From the NCBI GenBank assembly GCA_028641055.1, contig CM054060.1, positions 237,798,833 through 237,862,832 on the forward strand: 64,000 nucleotides of DNA. Reading direction: 5' to 3'. Made by a program: the position numbers and the translations under genes. Shown piece by piece: positions 23,456 to 33,612 of this stretch (its first letter is position 1; each line of letters opens with the position of its first letter). A model generated the notes under the pieces. The model was not told where the DNA came from. It saw only the letters and a list, made by a program, of their open reading frames with translations, and did not search any database. This DNA comes from Alopecurus myosuroides (taxonomy: Eukaryota; Streptophyta; Magnoliopsida; Poales; Poaceae).

Positions 23456-25208
23456 ATGGATGCGGGTATGTAGCTGTCTCTCTCTCATCTAGTTGATGGA
23501 TGGGGAAGCACTAGGAGCCACCTGTTCTTCACATCTAGATGAATGGATTTAGGTTTTGGAGTAGGAAATCACGAGTATGAACCCTAGAAACCTAGATTGT
23601 GAGTATTAGGCATGAATCACTTTGGTTCTTAGGGTGGATTTGTTCATGTGCCCTACCCCTTGTTATTCATCCTTAATGTTCCTCATATTTTTGTTTCTCG
23701 GATTTGTGCGTCATATAAACTTGAGCATTACCTCTTCTTCATGCTTTTCTTGCTATATCTCTTTCATAGATGCCTCCGGTTCCAAGGGCAAGGGCACTCT
23801 CACCAAGAGCGTGGCTAGTCGCAAGGCTCCAAGAGTTGATGAAATCGAGGAGACATTGGATCCATCTCAGCCCAAGCGCAAGCCAAGATTCCCGGCTCCC
23901 GAGAAGACGTTGCCTCGCAAGGAGAAATCTGCCTCTCAAGTGTCCGAGGGAGTGTTCTTGGCGACTCGTCGCGAGAACCCATATACTGTTGAACGCAACC
24001 GCTTGGTGCCACAGTTCCAGGGTAAGGATCCACCATTCCACATCGTGTTTCAAGCCCAAATTTATCATGAGATTTTGATGAGGAAGCCCAAGGAAAATGT
24101 TTCTCCTCAACATGCTATCAACTTTGGTCATATGGAGAGGAAGCCTGAGTACTTTGGAGAAGCACTAGAGATTGTTGATGCATTTGGCCTTGCTTCCATT
24201 ATGCAAGTGCAACAAGATTATGAAGATGGATTGGTTTGTGAGTTCTTGGCCACAGTGCACCTTGCCAATGAAATAGAGCGTCATCTTATTTGGATGACCA
24301 AGGGACAGAGGCTCACTATCAAGTGGTCCGAGGTTGGAGTCCTTCTTGGCTGCTACCCGGATCATGGACCTTTTGCTAGTGGCCCGGAGTTTGACAATTG
24401 TTGGTTCCGTGTTCATGCTACTAATGCTCAATCAATCTCCAAGGATCAACTCACTCCTCTTTATCACTGGAAGAAGTTTGTTGTTGGATTTTTCAAGGGC
24501 CTCTATCCCACTTATGACATTATGCTCTGCATTTATCGAGAGACTATCAACCCAAAGGCGGGGAACATTGATGAGATACAAGGCTTCCTCAAGAACCTCA
24601 TGCTTCTTACTCATGAGAAGCGGCTTTCCGGTATGACTCAGAGGCTTGATGTGCTTGATTACCTTTGGAATGAATTATGGCATGTCATTGTGCAAAGGAA
24701 GAACGCTTGCTTTGGGACTTTCATAATGAAGATCATCTTGAATGTGTGGGGGAACAAGTTCCCGGAAGATCCTATTGATGACACTAATTGGATCCCACAC
24801 ACGGAGAAACGGCTTCTCATCAAGGACCACACCGAGCCTATTGTGCATCCCACTCCTGCTGCTCGCAAAGGCAAGGCCAAGCCACGGATCATCGTTGATG
24901 AGGAAGACGAGGAAGAAGAAGTTGGTCCCTCTCGTCCTCCTCCTTCTGACAATGCCTTCAAGTGGATGGCAAGGGCTCTCAAGGAGCTTAAGCACCGCAA
25001 GGCAGCAAAGGCCGAAAGACAGCTTCGTCGTGATGGTGGAGAATCTATGGAGTCCCTGGAGCAAGATAGCATCACCAACTCGGACAAGTGGCAAGCAAAG
25101 GATTCCAAGGGGAAGATCATCAAGTGGTCTGATGAGGAACCTAGAGAAGAGGTCACCAGGTCTCGCCGCCGCACCCGTCCTTCGAGCTTGGATAACTCCT
25201 CCGAGTGA
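23456..25208 (+). CDS. Third ORF of the Maximus-like Copia (env-like position), predicted spliced
   Basis: The ATG at 23456 (context CCACCATGG) gives only ATGGATGCGG before a consensus donor GTATGT at 23466. A T-rich tract and acceptor CATAG end at 23769. Joining 23456-23465 to 23770-25208 makes one open frame of about 480 residues starting MDADASGSKGKG. Without splicing, the ATG hits a TAG after five codons. The protein has a basic, S/K-rich start and a central domain resembling the plant transposon-associated protein found after pol in SIRE/Maximus elements. The C-terminus is acidic then basic (near EDEEEEVG and RSRRRTRPS). I see no signal peptide, and no clear membrane segment in the spliced form. 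Function is unknown. It is the only intact frame of this element. Confidence 0.72.
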
Positions 25209-25607
25209 TCATTGGGATGTTAGCATCGGTCTCCTCCCTATTTTGGTACCTTGATGCCAAGGGGGGAGAGATATCTACTTAGGAGCGGGCATTTGCATGG
25301 GTTCTCTCTCGAGCCGTGTTTTCGATTTTCCTCTTACGTCTTGCTTGAGAGAGTTGGCTATTTGGAAACTTCGTTTGTTTAATTATTGTGCGTTGTGAAC
25401 CTCGTTATGCATTATGTGAGCTTGTGAACTTAGTACCTTAATTCTATCACTTGTTATGTGTTCACTATTATATGTGGTTAGATATCTATATTGTTTAATT
25501 CTCTCGACATGAAGGGAGCATATCTCTAGGGGGAGCTCCGTCCATGTTGAGTGTGTTATAGCTATGCAAATAGGGATGTTGTCATCAATTACCAAAAAAG
25601 GGGAGAA
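25209..25607 (+). other. Spacer with polypurine tracts before the 3' LTR
   Basis: It contains AAGGGGGGAGAG (25259-25270), TAGGGGGAGCTCC (from about 25528) and the LTR-proximal AAAAAAGGGGAGAA ending at 25607. The last is the true plus-strand primer site by position. No ORF is supported. Confidence 0.75.
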
Positions 25608-26959
25608 TGAAAGATCATCTTCCGTTTTGATAATTGATGACAACATAACTACAGGACTAATGTCTATCTGAGAGTACTTGCAGGTCCTATTTGATATATA
25701 CGAAAATTCCCAGGTTCATCAAGAATAAAATCTCTATGGGTTACAAAAATGTTTCTAATGGAAAGAGCTCGAAGAAACAAAGTTGGGGTGCCATTTTTGC
25801 AAGCAGCGGAGGCTCCGATGAAACCACCGGAACCTCCGTCCCATGCATTTCCCAGCTACTTCCAGGTGCTGGCCTCCGGTGGAACCTCCGGTGTAGCCTC
25901 CGCTAAAAACACCTTCGGGTGCATAAGAGCGGAGGCTGCAGCGGAGCCTTCGGTGAGCATCCGGTGGGCGGAGCCTCCGCCGAAACCACCAGAGCCTCCG
26001 CTGGCTCCACTGCCCCACTATGGGGTTAGCCTCCGGTGTAGCCTCCGCTAAAAACACCTTCGGGTGCATAAGAGCGGAGGCTGCAGCGGAGCCTCCGGTG
26101 GACCTCCGGTGTGCGGAGCCTCTGCCAACACCACCGGAGTCTCCGCCCTCAAGGATCCAGGATGAAGCAAACGAGTTGCGCGTGTGTGAGCAAGTGAAGA
26201 CCACCGGAGCCTCCGGTGCTGCGTGGACTGCTCAACGGCCACATTGGGGAAGGGGTATTTAAAGCCCTTCCCCTACCTCATAAATGTCAAGCTTTTCCCA
26301 CTCTCTGTCCTAGCCATTAATGAAATTTTCAACCTCCTAGATCTCCCTCTCCAACCACCCAAACACTATGAAATTTTCTGGAGAGCTAGAGGAGACCTAG
26401 ATCTGTGATTCCACCAAAGTAATTTCAAATCCATCCACCACATCCTAGTAGATCTAGAATCCTACTTGAGGATTAGAAACCTTAGTAGATCTTGTGCTTG
26501 TAGCTTCCACCTTGCTGCAAGAAGCTTCAGATTCGTTGAGAGCCTCCATCCATCTTGTAGAGTGTCCTCAACCTCGTGTAAAGGTTTGGTCAACGCCTTC
26601 AAGTCGACCTCATAGTGGAAACGAGAATCTCCCTCACCAGAGAAGCTCAAGGAGAATAAGGTGTTCACAATCGTTCTATTGAGGAGCTCCTAGGTGACTC
26701 CCCACCTCTCCAACGTAGACGTACTTCTCTTGAGAAGGAACTACGGGAAACATATCCTTGTCTCCTTGTTTACACCTGTGGTTTATCTTATTGCCTTTTG
26801 TTTTACTTCCGTTCATATCTTGTATCACTTAGGTTGCTAACCTATTTGCACATCTAGAGAACCTTATCTTATCTTACTTAGCCCTAATTAAAAGGAAAAG
26901 AAGAAAAATTTGTAGTCAACCTATTCACCCCCCCTCTAGTTGACCATAGTGCACTTTCA
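25608..26959 (+). repeat. 3' LTR of the Maximus-like Copia
   Basis: It runs 1352 bp from TGAAAGATCATC to GTGCACTTTCA, uninterrupted, and shows what the split 5' LTR looked like. It holds the longer version of the CCGG-hairpin cluster and TATTTAAA at 26256. CTTGG follows directly as target duplication. Confidence 0.95.
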
Positions 26960-27142
26960 CTTGGGATGCATTCCCGTACTTTGTTTTATTAGTCGAGATG
27001 CTTTGAAAGTGTCAGCGTTTTGTTATCGCGCCTTACTTTGTATTCTCCCGATGGGAGTAGACCCCGAGCACTCGAAGGTCTTGTGTGGTACATCGTCGAG
27101 TGGGGTATGATACCGTCTCTAAAACTTCGTTGTTCTTTCCAG

Positions 27143-27954
27143 GTGGCGGATTCCAGCGGAGGCTCGCCGGATGGAGCTGCTTCTTCGATAGAGCCGTTGG
27201 TTGCGGCTGCCAATGTGCTTGCTTCACTTCGAGACCGGGTCACAGATGGTGAGCGTAAGCTCAAGGCTCTACAAGGCGTGACGGATGTTGCCAAGTCAAA
27301 GCAGAAACTTGCGGCGGATCGCGAACAATTTTTGATGGAGGAGCTGGTGAGTGTTGCGACGGACATGCTTTGTAAGTTCCGCGAGCCCCCGAGTACTTTT
27401 TGTTTATTCCTGCTTGTGTTTTGACGCGTTTGCTATCCAATGCAGTTGTTGAGCCTAATGGGGTGTGTGAGGGTCATTGGGTGGACAATCGTATTGTTCA
27501 TGAGTCAAGCAGCTCCAACCCTCACGCGAGCAATTTCTGGTCTGACCGCAGCCGAGGTTTTGTCTTGGCTACCCTGCAGTACGGGGCGAGTCAGGCGCAA
27601 CCTTTTGTGGAATCTTTCCGGGAGGCCCTCGCTTCCGTCCATCGAGTGTTTTACCATTTCGACGTCGTTCCGGATAGTTTGAGTGGCCTGCTGAGGCTAT
27701 TTCGTCGAGTGGGGGAAGTTCGCGAGTGCGTGCGTCAGCAGCTCATTTGCGGCGCTCAGGTGGCTCTTGTCTTCATGCGTCTGTGGCATCCTGAAGTCAA
27801 TTTCAATTCTGTTGCGAGACTTCCTGACACCCCAGGGCCACGCGTAGATTTTGTTCCTCATTATGAGGTTGTGCGACCTGCAGCGCAGCGGATCATTCGA
27901 CTGACCGCCACGGAGACTGAGCGACTACTTCAAGAGGCGGCTACTCGGCAATAG
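27143..27954 (+). pseudogene. Antisense-gene fragment B: last two exons of a Gypsy-associated spliced ORF
   Basis: The exons are about 27143-27352 (after TTTCCAG, before GTGAGT) and about 27446-27954 (after AATGCAG). The first encodes a short coiled coil (KLKALQGVTDVAKSKQKLAADRE-like). The second encodes a globular end with RQQLICGAQVALVFMRLWHP, similar by eye to RGGARMALGLMRLHYPD of the inner Gypsy antisense gene. The frame of the second exon does not match a simple join of the two, so a frameshift or a different donor is likely. It ends 361 bp from the end of the outer pol on the other strand, so the two are convergent. Exons further 5' are not seen next to it. Confidence 0.62.
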
Positions 27955-28315
27955 CTGTAGTTTATAAGGTGTATATACCTTGTATGTTTTTAGCTTTAAG
28001 GTGTGTTAAGGTGTGTACCTTGTGACCTTGTATGTTAATTCAATTGGTTAAGGTGTTTATAAGGTGTGTACTTTGTTACCTTGTAAGATTTTTGTCATGC
28101 GCGAGCACTAGATGATTCGCTGATGCTAGTTAGGTGTAGCCCCCGTGTGTTGGGGTGTGACCTTTTGTTTAGCATGTAAGAAACTGCGACTGGATAGTCT
28201 TGTGGCTATGGTTGAGGAACCATATTTTTTATTGCGATGGCTGAGAAGCCATGTATTATATCGAGCTACAATGTGGCTGGTATAGCCTTATTTCTTGCGA
28301 GTAGGGGATTAAATC
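27955..28315. other. Convergent spacer between antisense fragment B and outer pol
   Basis: Here are repeated AAGGTGTGTA-like words (about 27965-28085), then unique sequence. No gene is supported. By position it holds the 3' ends of both the sense pol and the antisense transcript. Confidence 0.5.
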
Positions 28316-29540
28316 CTAAGGGTGGAACTTGCGTAGGTGCGCCATGTTCCACGGGTTGGAGTAGATGTCGCCTGTCTTTGGGTTCTTCAAGCGGTAGGCG
28401 CCCCCTGGGATGACTTCATGTATGATGAAGATCCCTTCCCATGGTGTCTCTAGCTTGTGTCCTTCTTTCTGCTTGAGTCGCAACACCAGGTCACCTACCA
28501 CGAAGGATCTGTGGCGTATGTGGAGACTATGGTGATTGCGCAACGATTGCTGATAGACTGCGGTCTTGCGAGTGCAATGTCCATGATCTCGTCCAGCGTG
28601 TCCATGTCTTCTGCGATTGCCTTGTTGGAGGTTTCTTCGCTGTATGCGACGACTCGTGGGGCTCTGAACTTGACGTCCTCGGGTAGCACGGCTTCAGCTC
28701 CGTATACCATGAAGAATGGCGTGTAATTTGTCGATCGGTTTGGCGTTGTTCGCAGGCTCCACAACACCGATGGTAGTTCTTCAGCCCAGTGTCCTGCTAC
28801 TGTGTGTAGTCGAGAGATGAGCCGCTTTTTGAGGCCAGCCGAGACCAATCCGTTGGATCGTTCAACTTGGCCGTTGGTCTGCGTATGAGCCACCGAGGAG
28901 AAGCTGAGAGTTATGCCTTTTTATTTGCAGAAGTCCTGGGTTTCCTTGGCTGTAAAGTTGGTCCCATTATCTGTAATGATATTATGTGGGACGCCGAACC
29001 TGCACACGATAGAATCGAGGAATCTCACGGCACACTCGGCGTGTTGTGACGTGACTGACATGGCCTCTATCCATTTAATGAATTTGTCGATTGCGACCAG
29101 CAAGTGGGTGTATCCTCCGGGTGTTGATTTCCACAGCGGCCCTACCATGTCGAGCCCCCATTGAGCGAAGGGCCACGAGATGGGAATCATGTGAAGCTCT
29201 GTGGCCGGTGCGTGTGGCTTGCACGCGAATCTTTCGTATGCGTTGCACCTCACGACAAGATCTTTGGCGTCTCTGGCTGCTGTGAGCCAGTAAAATCCTG
29301 CTGGAAAAGCCTTCCCCAAGATTGCTCTCCAGCTTGCGTGATGTCCGCAGTCGCCTTGGTGTATGTCGTGGAGCAGTTCTTTTCCATCCTCGGGTGCGAT
29401 GCACCTCTAGAGTACTCCTGATATGATTTGCTTGTATAGCTCTCCTTTGATCACCCGGAAAGATTTGTTGTGTCGTACTATCTGTCTAGCTTCGCAAATG
29501 TCTGCTGGGAGCTGCCTGTTTGACAACTGTTCGAGGTATT
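28316..29540 (-). pseudogene. Outer Gypsy integrase
   Basis: Reading the minus strand, a piece of the zinc-binding region is followed by WGLDMVGPLW (first D), ITDNGTNF (second D) and NGQVERSNG (E), then ELPSVLWSLRTTPNRST and a C-terminal chromatin-like end (VLRLKQKEGHKL, WEGIFII). The C-terminal piece at 28316-28543 is in a different frame from 28495-28893. In-frame stops separate 28893 from 28921 and lie near 29540. All three catalytic acidic residues are present, but the enzyme cannot be made whole. Confidence 0.87.
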
Positions 29541-30400
29541 TCTGTGTCTAGGTTGGCTCGACCAGAAAGACTTGCCTTGAGATGTTATGGGTGAGCTCGA
29601 TGAGGGCGATTTGCTGGCTGGCCTCCGTTTCTGTTACTGCGGGTGTCGCTGCTTGCTTTTCGACCTTGACTGATCGTTTGCTTATTCTCTCGAAGTAGAT
29701 TCCTGGTGGAACAGGGGTGTTTGTTGACCCTATGTTCGTCAATCTGTCTGCTTCTTCATTGCTTGATCGTGCGATGTGCTTCATCTTGCACCCTTTAAAA
29801 CTTCCTTCGAGTAGTTTATACATGTCGTGATAGGCGACCATGTTATCTGCGACCGCGTCGCACTCCTTCATCGTCTGCTGCACGATAATATTTGAGTCTC
29901 CGTATATCATCAATCGGGTGGCTCCGCAGGCAATCGCCATCTTCATGCCGTGTAGGAGGGCCTCGTACTCTGCATCGTTGTTGGACGTTGGATCGTCAGG
30001 GGGAAAGTCGAGTCGCAGGACATACTGGAGCTTGTCGCCCCTTGGCGATATGAGGATTACTCCGGCTCCTTCGTTTCTTTTTGACCCGTCAAAGTACATG
30101 ATCCAGTTGCTCGTGTATTCCAGGGGTCCTGGAGTTTGCAGTTCCGTCCACTCGCTCAGGAACTCCACGACCACCTGGGATTTTACAATGTTGTGTCCTG
30201 TGTATATTATATCCCAGGCACCTAGCTCGATGCTCCACTTTGCGATTCTTCCGGATGCCATGGGGTTGTTCATGATAGTACCGAGTGATGCGCCGTTTAG
30301 TACCGTGACAGTATGCTCTTGGAAGTAATGTTTGAGTTTGCGGGCTGTAAGGACCACTCCATACGCGAGTTTCTGGTAGTGGAGGTATCGTTGTTTTCAT
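29541..30400 (-). pseudogene. Outer Gypsy RNase H region with second archaeal-type RNase H
   Basis: The start has the end of the RT-linked RNase H (ARKLKHYFQEH, KWSIELGAWDI). After it comes WIMYFDGSKRNEGAG, NNDAEYEALLHGM, YGDSNIIVQQ and EADRLTNIGS, the pattern of the additional RNase H found in Tat-lineage Gypsy elements. A frame change near 30400 separates this from RT. This dual arrangement is the best lineage marker for the outer element. Confidence 0.85.
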
Positions 30401-31610
30401 GGCGAAAGTACCTCACTGATGTAGTACACTGGTCGTTAAACGCCGTATGCCTTTCCATCATCTGGCCTCTCGACTACTATTACCATGTTGACCACTTGAT
30501 TTGTTGCGGCTAGGTAAAGGCAGAGGGGTTCCCTTTCCTGCAGTGTTGCCAGTATGCGTCTGCTCTGCAACACTCTTTTCAGATCGATGAAAACTTTTTT
30601 TTGCTTCTGGCATCCACTCGAACTTATCTGTTTTCTTCAGCAACTTGTAGAAAGGGAGCGCTTGCTCTCCTAACCTTGCGATGAACCTGCTGAGGGCTGC
30701 CAGTCGTCCTGCGAGCTGCTGCACGCCGCGAAGATTTGTCAGTTCTTTCATCGTCAAGATCGCCTGTATTTTCTCCGGGTTGGCTTCAATTCCTCGGGCG
30801 GAGACCAGATAGCCGAGGAGTTGTCCTGTAGGGACTCCGAAGATGCACTTTGTCGGGTTGAGTTTGATTCTGTACGCGTTGAGGGCGTCGAATGTCTCCC
30901 TGATGTCCTCAAGGAGTGTGTCCTCCACTCGAGTCTTGATGACGATGTCGTCAACGTAAATTTGTACGTTCTTGCCAATGAGCTTGGCGAGGCATTTTTG
31001 TATGCAGCGCTGGTATGTTGTGTCTGCGTTTTTTAGCCCGAGGGGCATTGTCGTGTAGTAGTAGACACCGTGTGGTGTGATGAATGATGTCTTCTCCTTG
31101 TCCTCTTGCTTCATCCTGATTTGATTATAGCCCGAGTAGGCGTCCAGGAAGGAGAGGCGCTGACAGCCTGATGTAGAATCCACGATCTAGTCGATCTGTG
31201 GTAATGGGAAGCTATCCTTGGGGCAGTGTTTGTTCAATGACGTGTAGTCGATGCACACGCGAAGGATGTCGGTATTTTTCTTCGGGAATAACACCGGGTT
31301 TGCTAACCAGGTGGAAATCTTAATTTCCCTGATGAAATTGGCGGCTAACAATCCGTTCACCTCTTCTCCGAGTGCTCTCTGTTTTGGCTCGGAAAAACGT
31401 CGGGTGGTATGCTTGACTGGCTTTGCATCTTTAAACACTTCAAGTGAGTGCTCGGCGAACTCCCTCGGTATTCCTGGAATATCTGATTGCTGCCAGGCAA
31501 AAATCTCCCGGTACTCATGGAGGAGTTCGACGAGCGCGCTTTCCTATGCGGGTGATAGGGTGGTGGACACCATTGCTGTCTTCGCGGATTCTGTCGGATG
31601 CACTTGATGT
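30401..31610 (-). pseudogene. Outer Gypsy reverse transcriptase
   Basis: The motifs in order are DSFPLPQID, FLDAYSGYNQIRM, FITPHGVYYYTTMPLGLKNA, QIYVDDIVIKT (catalytic DD at about 30945-30955), LNPTKCIFGV and the connection LGEQALPFYKLLKK. An in-frame TAG at about 31187-31189 cuts the domain just before the FLDAYSG block, and the RNase H side is out of frame. Otherwise the domain is well conserved. Confidence 0.88.
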
Positions 31611-32502
31611 TTTCAAGTGTCGCTGCTTGGGCTGAACTCGAGATCCGGGGTGTTCTTTTTGGTGAGCGGCATCACGGAGTGATCCGTGGTTTTTGCCAGC
31701 TCCTCCTGCTCCTCTTGCATCCCGAAAGATTTTGCGATTTCGTTGAACTCACTGTCGCATTTGTCTGACTTATGGAAGTCGCCGTTTATGGTGATTGTGC
31801 CGTATTCTCCTGGAAGTTTGAGCTTTAGGCAGGCGTAGTGGGGTACTGCCATGAATCTCGTGAACACTGTTCGGCCGAGAAGGCGTGGTACTGCGACGGC
31901 CAGTCGACCACTTCAAAGTCGAGGATTTCTCTCCTGTAATTCTTCGGGTCGCCAAGTATCACTTCCAGGTTGATTGTTATGAAAGGTCGTACGGCTTTCC
32001 CTGGTACTATCCCGTGGAAGGATGTTTCCGATTCTGCGAGTCCGTCCAGGTTCTTGTTCATCTTGTGGAGTGTGTCCGCATATATGATGTTGATTCCGCT
32101 GCCACCGTCCATGAACACCCGAGCTAGGTCGTAGTTGCCTATTTGCACCTGGATGACAAGCGCGTCGTGCCCTGGTCGATACACCCGTGGAGGGTGGTCC
32201 TCTTTGGAGAAAGTTATCGACTGCTCTGACATCTTCAGGTACTTAGTCTTGGACGGTGGGGCCTGTACTGCCATGTTGATTTGGCGTGTGTTCGTCTTCT
32301 GGACTCCGAGGGACGGGAAAACCTTTTGTATCATTCCGAGGAGCCCTTGTGAATTCCGGTATCCGTTAGCTCCTTGGTTTGCGGCGGGTGGCGCTGGGAG
32401 CGCGGCCAGCGCTGCGTTCTGGTGTGTTGCGGGTGGAGGCAGGGGTGGTGGCTGGTATCCTCCTGACAATTGCAGATATCCCTGGTTGACGGCGGCCCTG
32501 TG
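31611..32502 (-). pseudogene. Outer Gypsy gag C-terminus and protease
   Basis: A proline/alanine-rich linker (QPPPLPPPATH) leads to the protease with active site FMDGGSGINIIYADTL (about 32075-32125). A frame change lies near 31850. The segment starts exactly where the inner Gypsy begins (32503); on the other side the gag frame is picked up at 44450. Confidence 0.85.
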
Positions 32503-33076
32503 TGTCGAGACATCGTAGTAGTTTTCATAGACTGGGGTGCCATGAGACTACGGTAGAGACGTGGGGTAACGGGATAGCGTAGTAACACAGAACACGGGAT
32601 TTTACCCAGGTTCGGTACGTCGCGACAGTACAGCGTACCTACTCCTGCACTTCTCACTAATTGGGACTAAAGCCCGTATAACAAGGTTACAATGTGAGGG
32701 AATAGATCTAGCTACTCGACGAGGATGAACTTCTCGGCGAGTTGCGTAGAGCTTGAGCTTGAACCTAGAACCTTGGAACTTCAAGAACTTATCTAATCTA
32801 TCTCCCGTCCGGCTTTATATAATAGCCGGATTAGGGCTTACAGAACAAGAAACCTAGAAGACTACGTTTAACTTGTAACTTGGAAAGTAAGGAATCCGTC
32901 TTCTCCTCCAAGCCAGATCACGTGGGCCGTGATCCGAGTTCTTCTAGAATCCGGCTTCTGCGCGTCGGACTACTGGGCCGCCCAATGGACCTAATCCCAT
33001 TACCTTGTAGGCCACCCTGGTAGTCCGGCTCTTTTGTCTACCATCTTCTATACCCCTATTCAGTATATATCCGACA
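32503..33076 (-). repeat. 3' LTR of the inner Gypsy
   Basis: It is 574 bp with TG...CA ends. On the minus strand it is preceded by CCTGGGGGCTAC (33077-33088), a typical Gypsy polypurine tract. It includes a TATATAATA-like word near 32815-32825 (minus-strand TATTATATAAAG). Confidence 0.93.
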
Positions 33077-33612
33077 GTAGCCCCCAGGAAGGATCAAAAC
33101 TCTGAAACTCCGTCTTTCGTCAAATACATTTTGTCCGGGAAAACTTGATTCAGCAGTCTTGATTCTTTCTTCTTTCCTTTTGAAGGAGATGGTAACATAA
33201 AACTCGGAACTATGAAAATCCGGCTTTTCTTCTCGCGATCCTTCGCGGAAAAGGAACTCGTGACATCAGCGCTTTAATCATGCTGACGCAAGCGCCGCTT
33301 GGTTTCACGCGGGAAACCCTGCAACGTATCTCTGACAGATTCTCACGAGAAACGAGGAGATAGCCATCATTCCTCTGTCGTTCCGTTTCCCGGATTTTCC
33401 GGCGAGCGACACGCGTCGAACATCCAACGGTCAAAAGAGCCGTTGGCGCGTATCTAGAGGTTTTCAGGCTATAAATAGCCGTCCTCGTCGTCATCGGAAA
33501 TCTTTCCTCACTCCACACTGCCCACGCCATTGACGCAAACGCGAGCATGAGAGCAAGAACTTGCCCCGACGAACTGTTTGCACGCCGGAGCGCTCACTCG
33601 CCACCGAAAAAG
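33077..33612 (+). promoter_or_regulatory. Promoter and leader region of the inner antisense gene
   Basis: TATAAATA at 33470-33477 sits about 140 bp before the chosen ATG (33613, context AAGATGG), a normal plant core-promoter layout on the plus strand, opposite to gag-pol. The rest of the stretch has no ORF of note; the part next to the LTR is the minus-strand polypurine tract. Confidence 0.6.

Larger units (their letters stand above)
5220..26959 (+). mobile_element. Maximus/SIRE-like Copia retrotransposon, split by a LARD
   Basis: The termini are TGAAAGATCAT at both 5220 and 25608 and GTGCACTTTCA at both 16557 and 26959. The whole element is flanked by a perfect 5-bp duplication CTTGG (5215-5219 and 26960-26964). 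The internal region holds an initiator-Met-type primer site, gag, DSGA protease, integrase, RT and RNase H in Copia order, and a third spliced ORF before the 3' LTR, as in the SIRE/Maximus lineage. Pol has in-frame stops, so it is not autonomous. A 9,994-bp LARD lies inside the 5' LTR (6083-16076). Confidence 0.93.

Noticed and set aside
23622..23769. Hydrophobic N-terminus of the unspliced third-ORF frame as a signal peptide
   Set aside because: This hydrophobic stretch is the T-rich end of the predicted intron, including the polypyrimidine tract. The spliced frame removes it, so it should not be taken as an envelope signal.
24659..25174. Minus-strand ORFs opposite the third Copia ORF
   Set aside because: They are shadows of the well-supported plus-strand frame; no start context or domain supports them.
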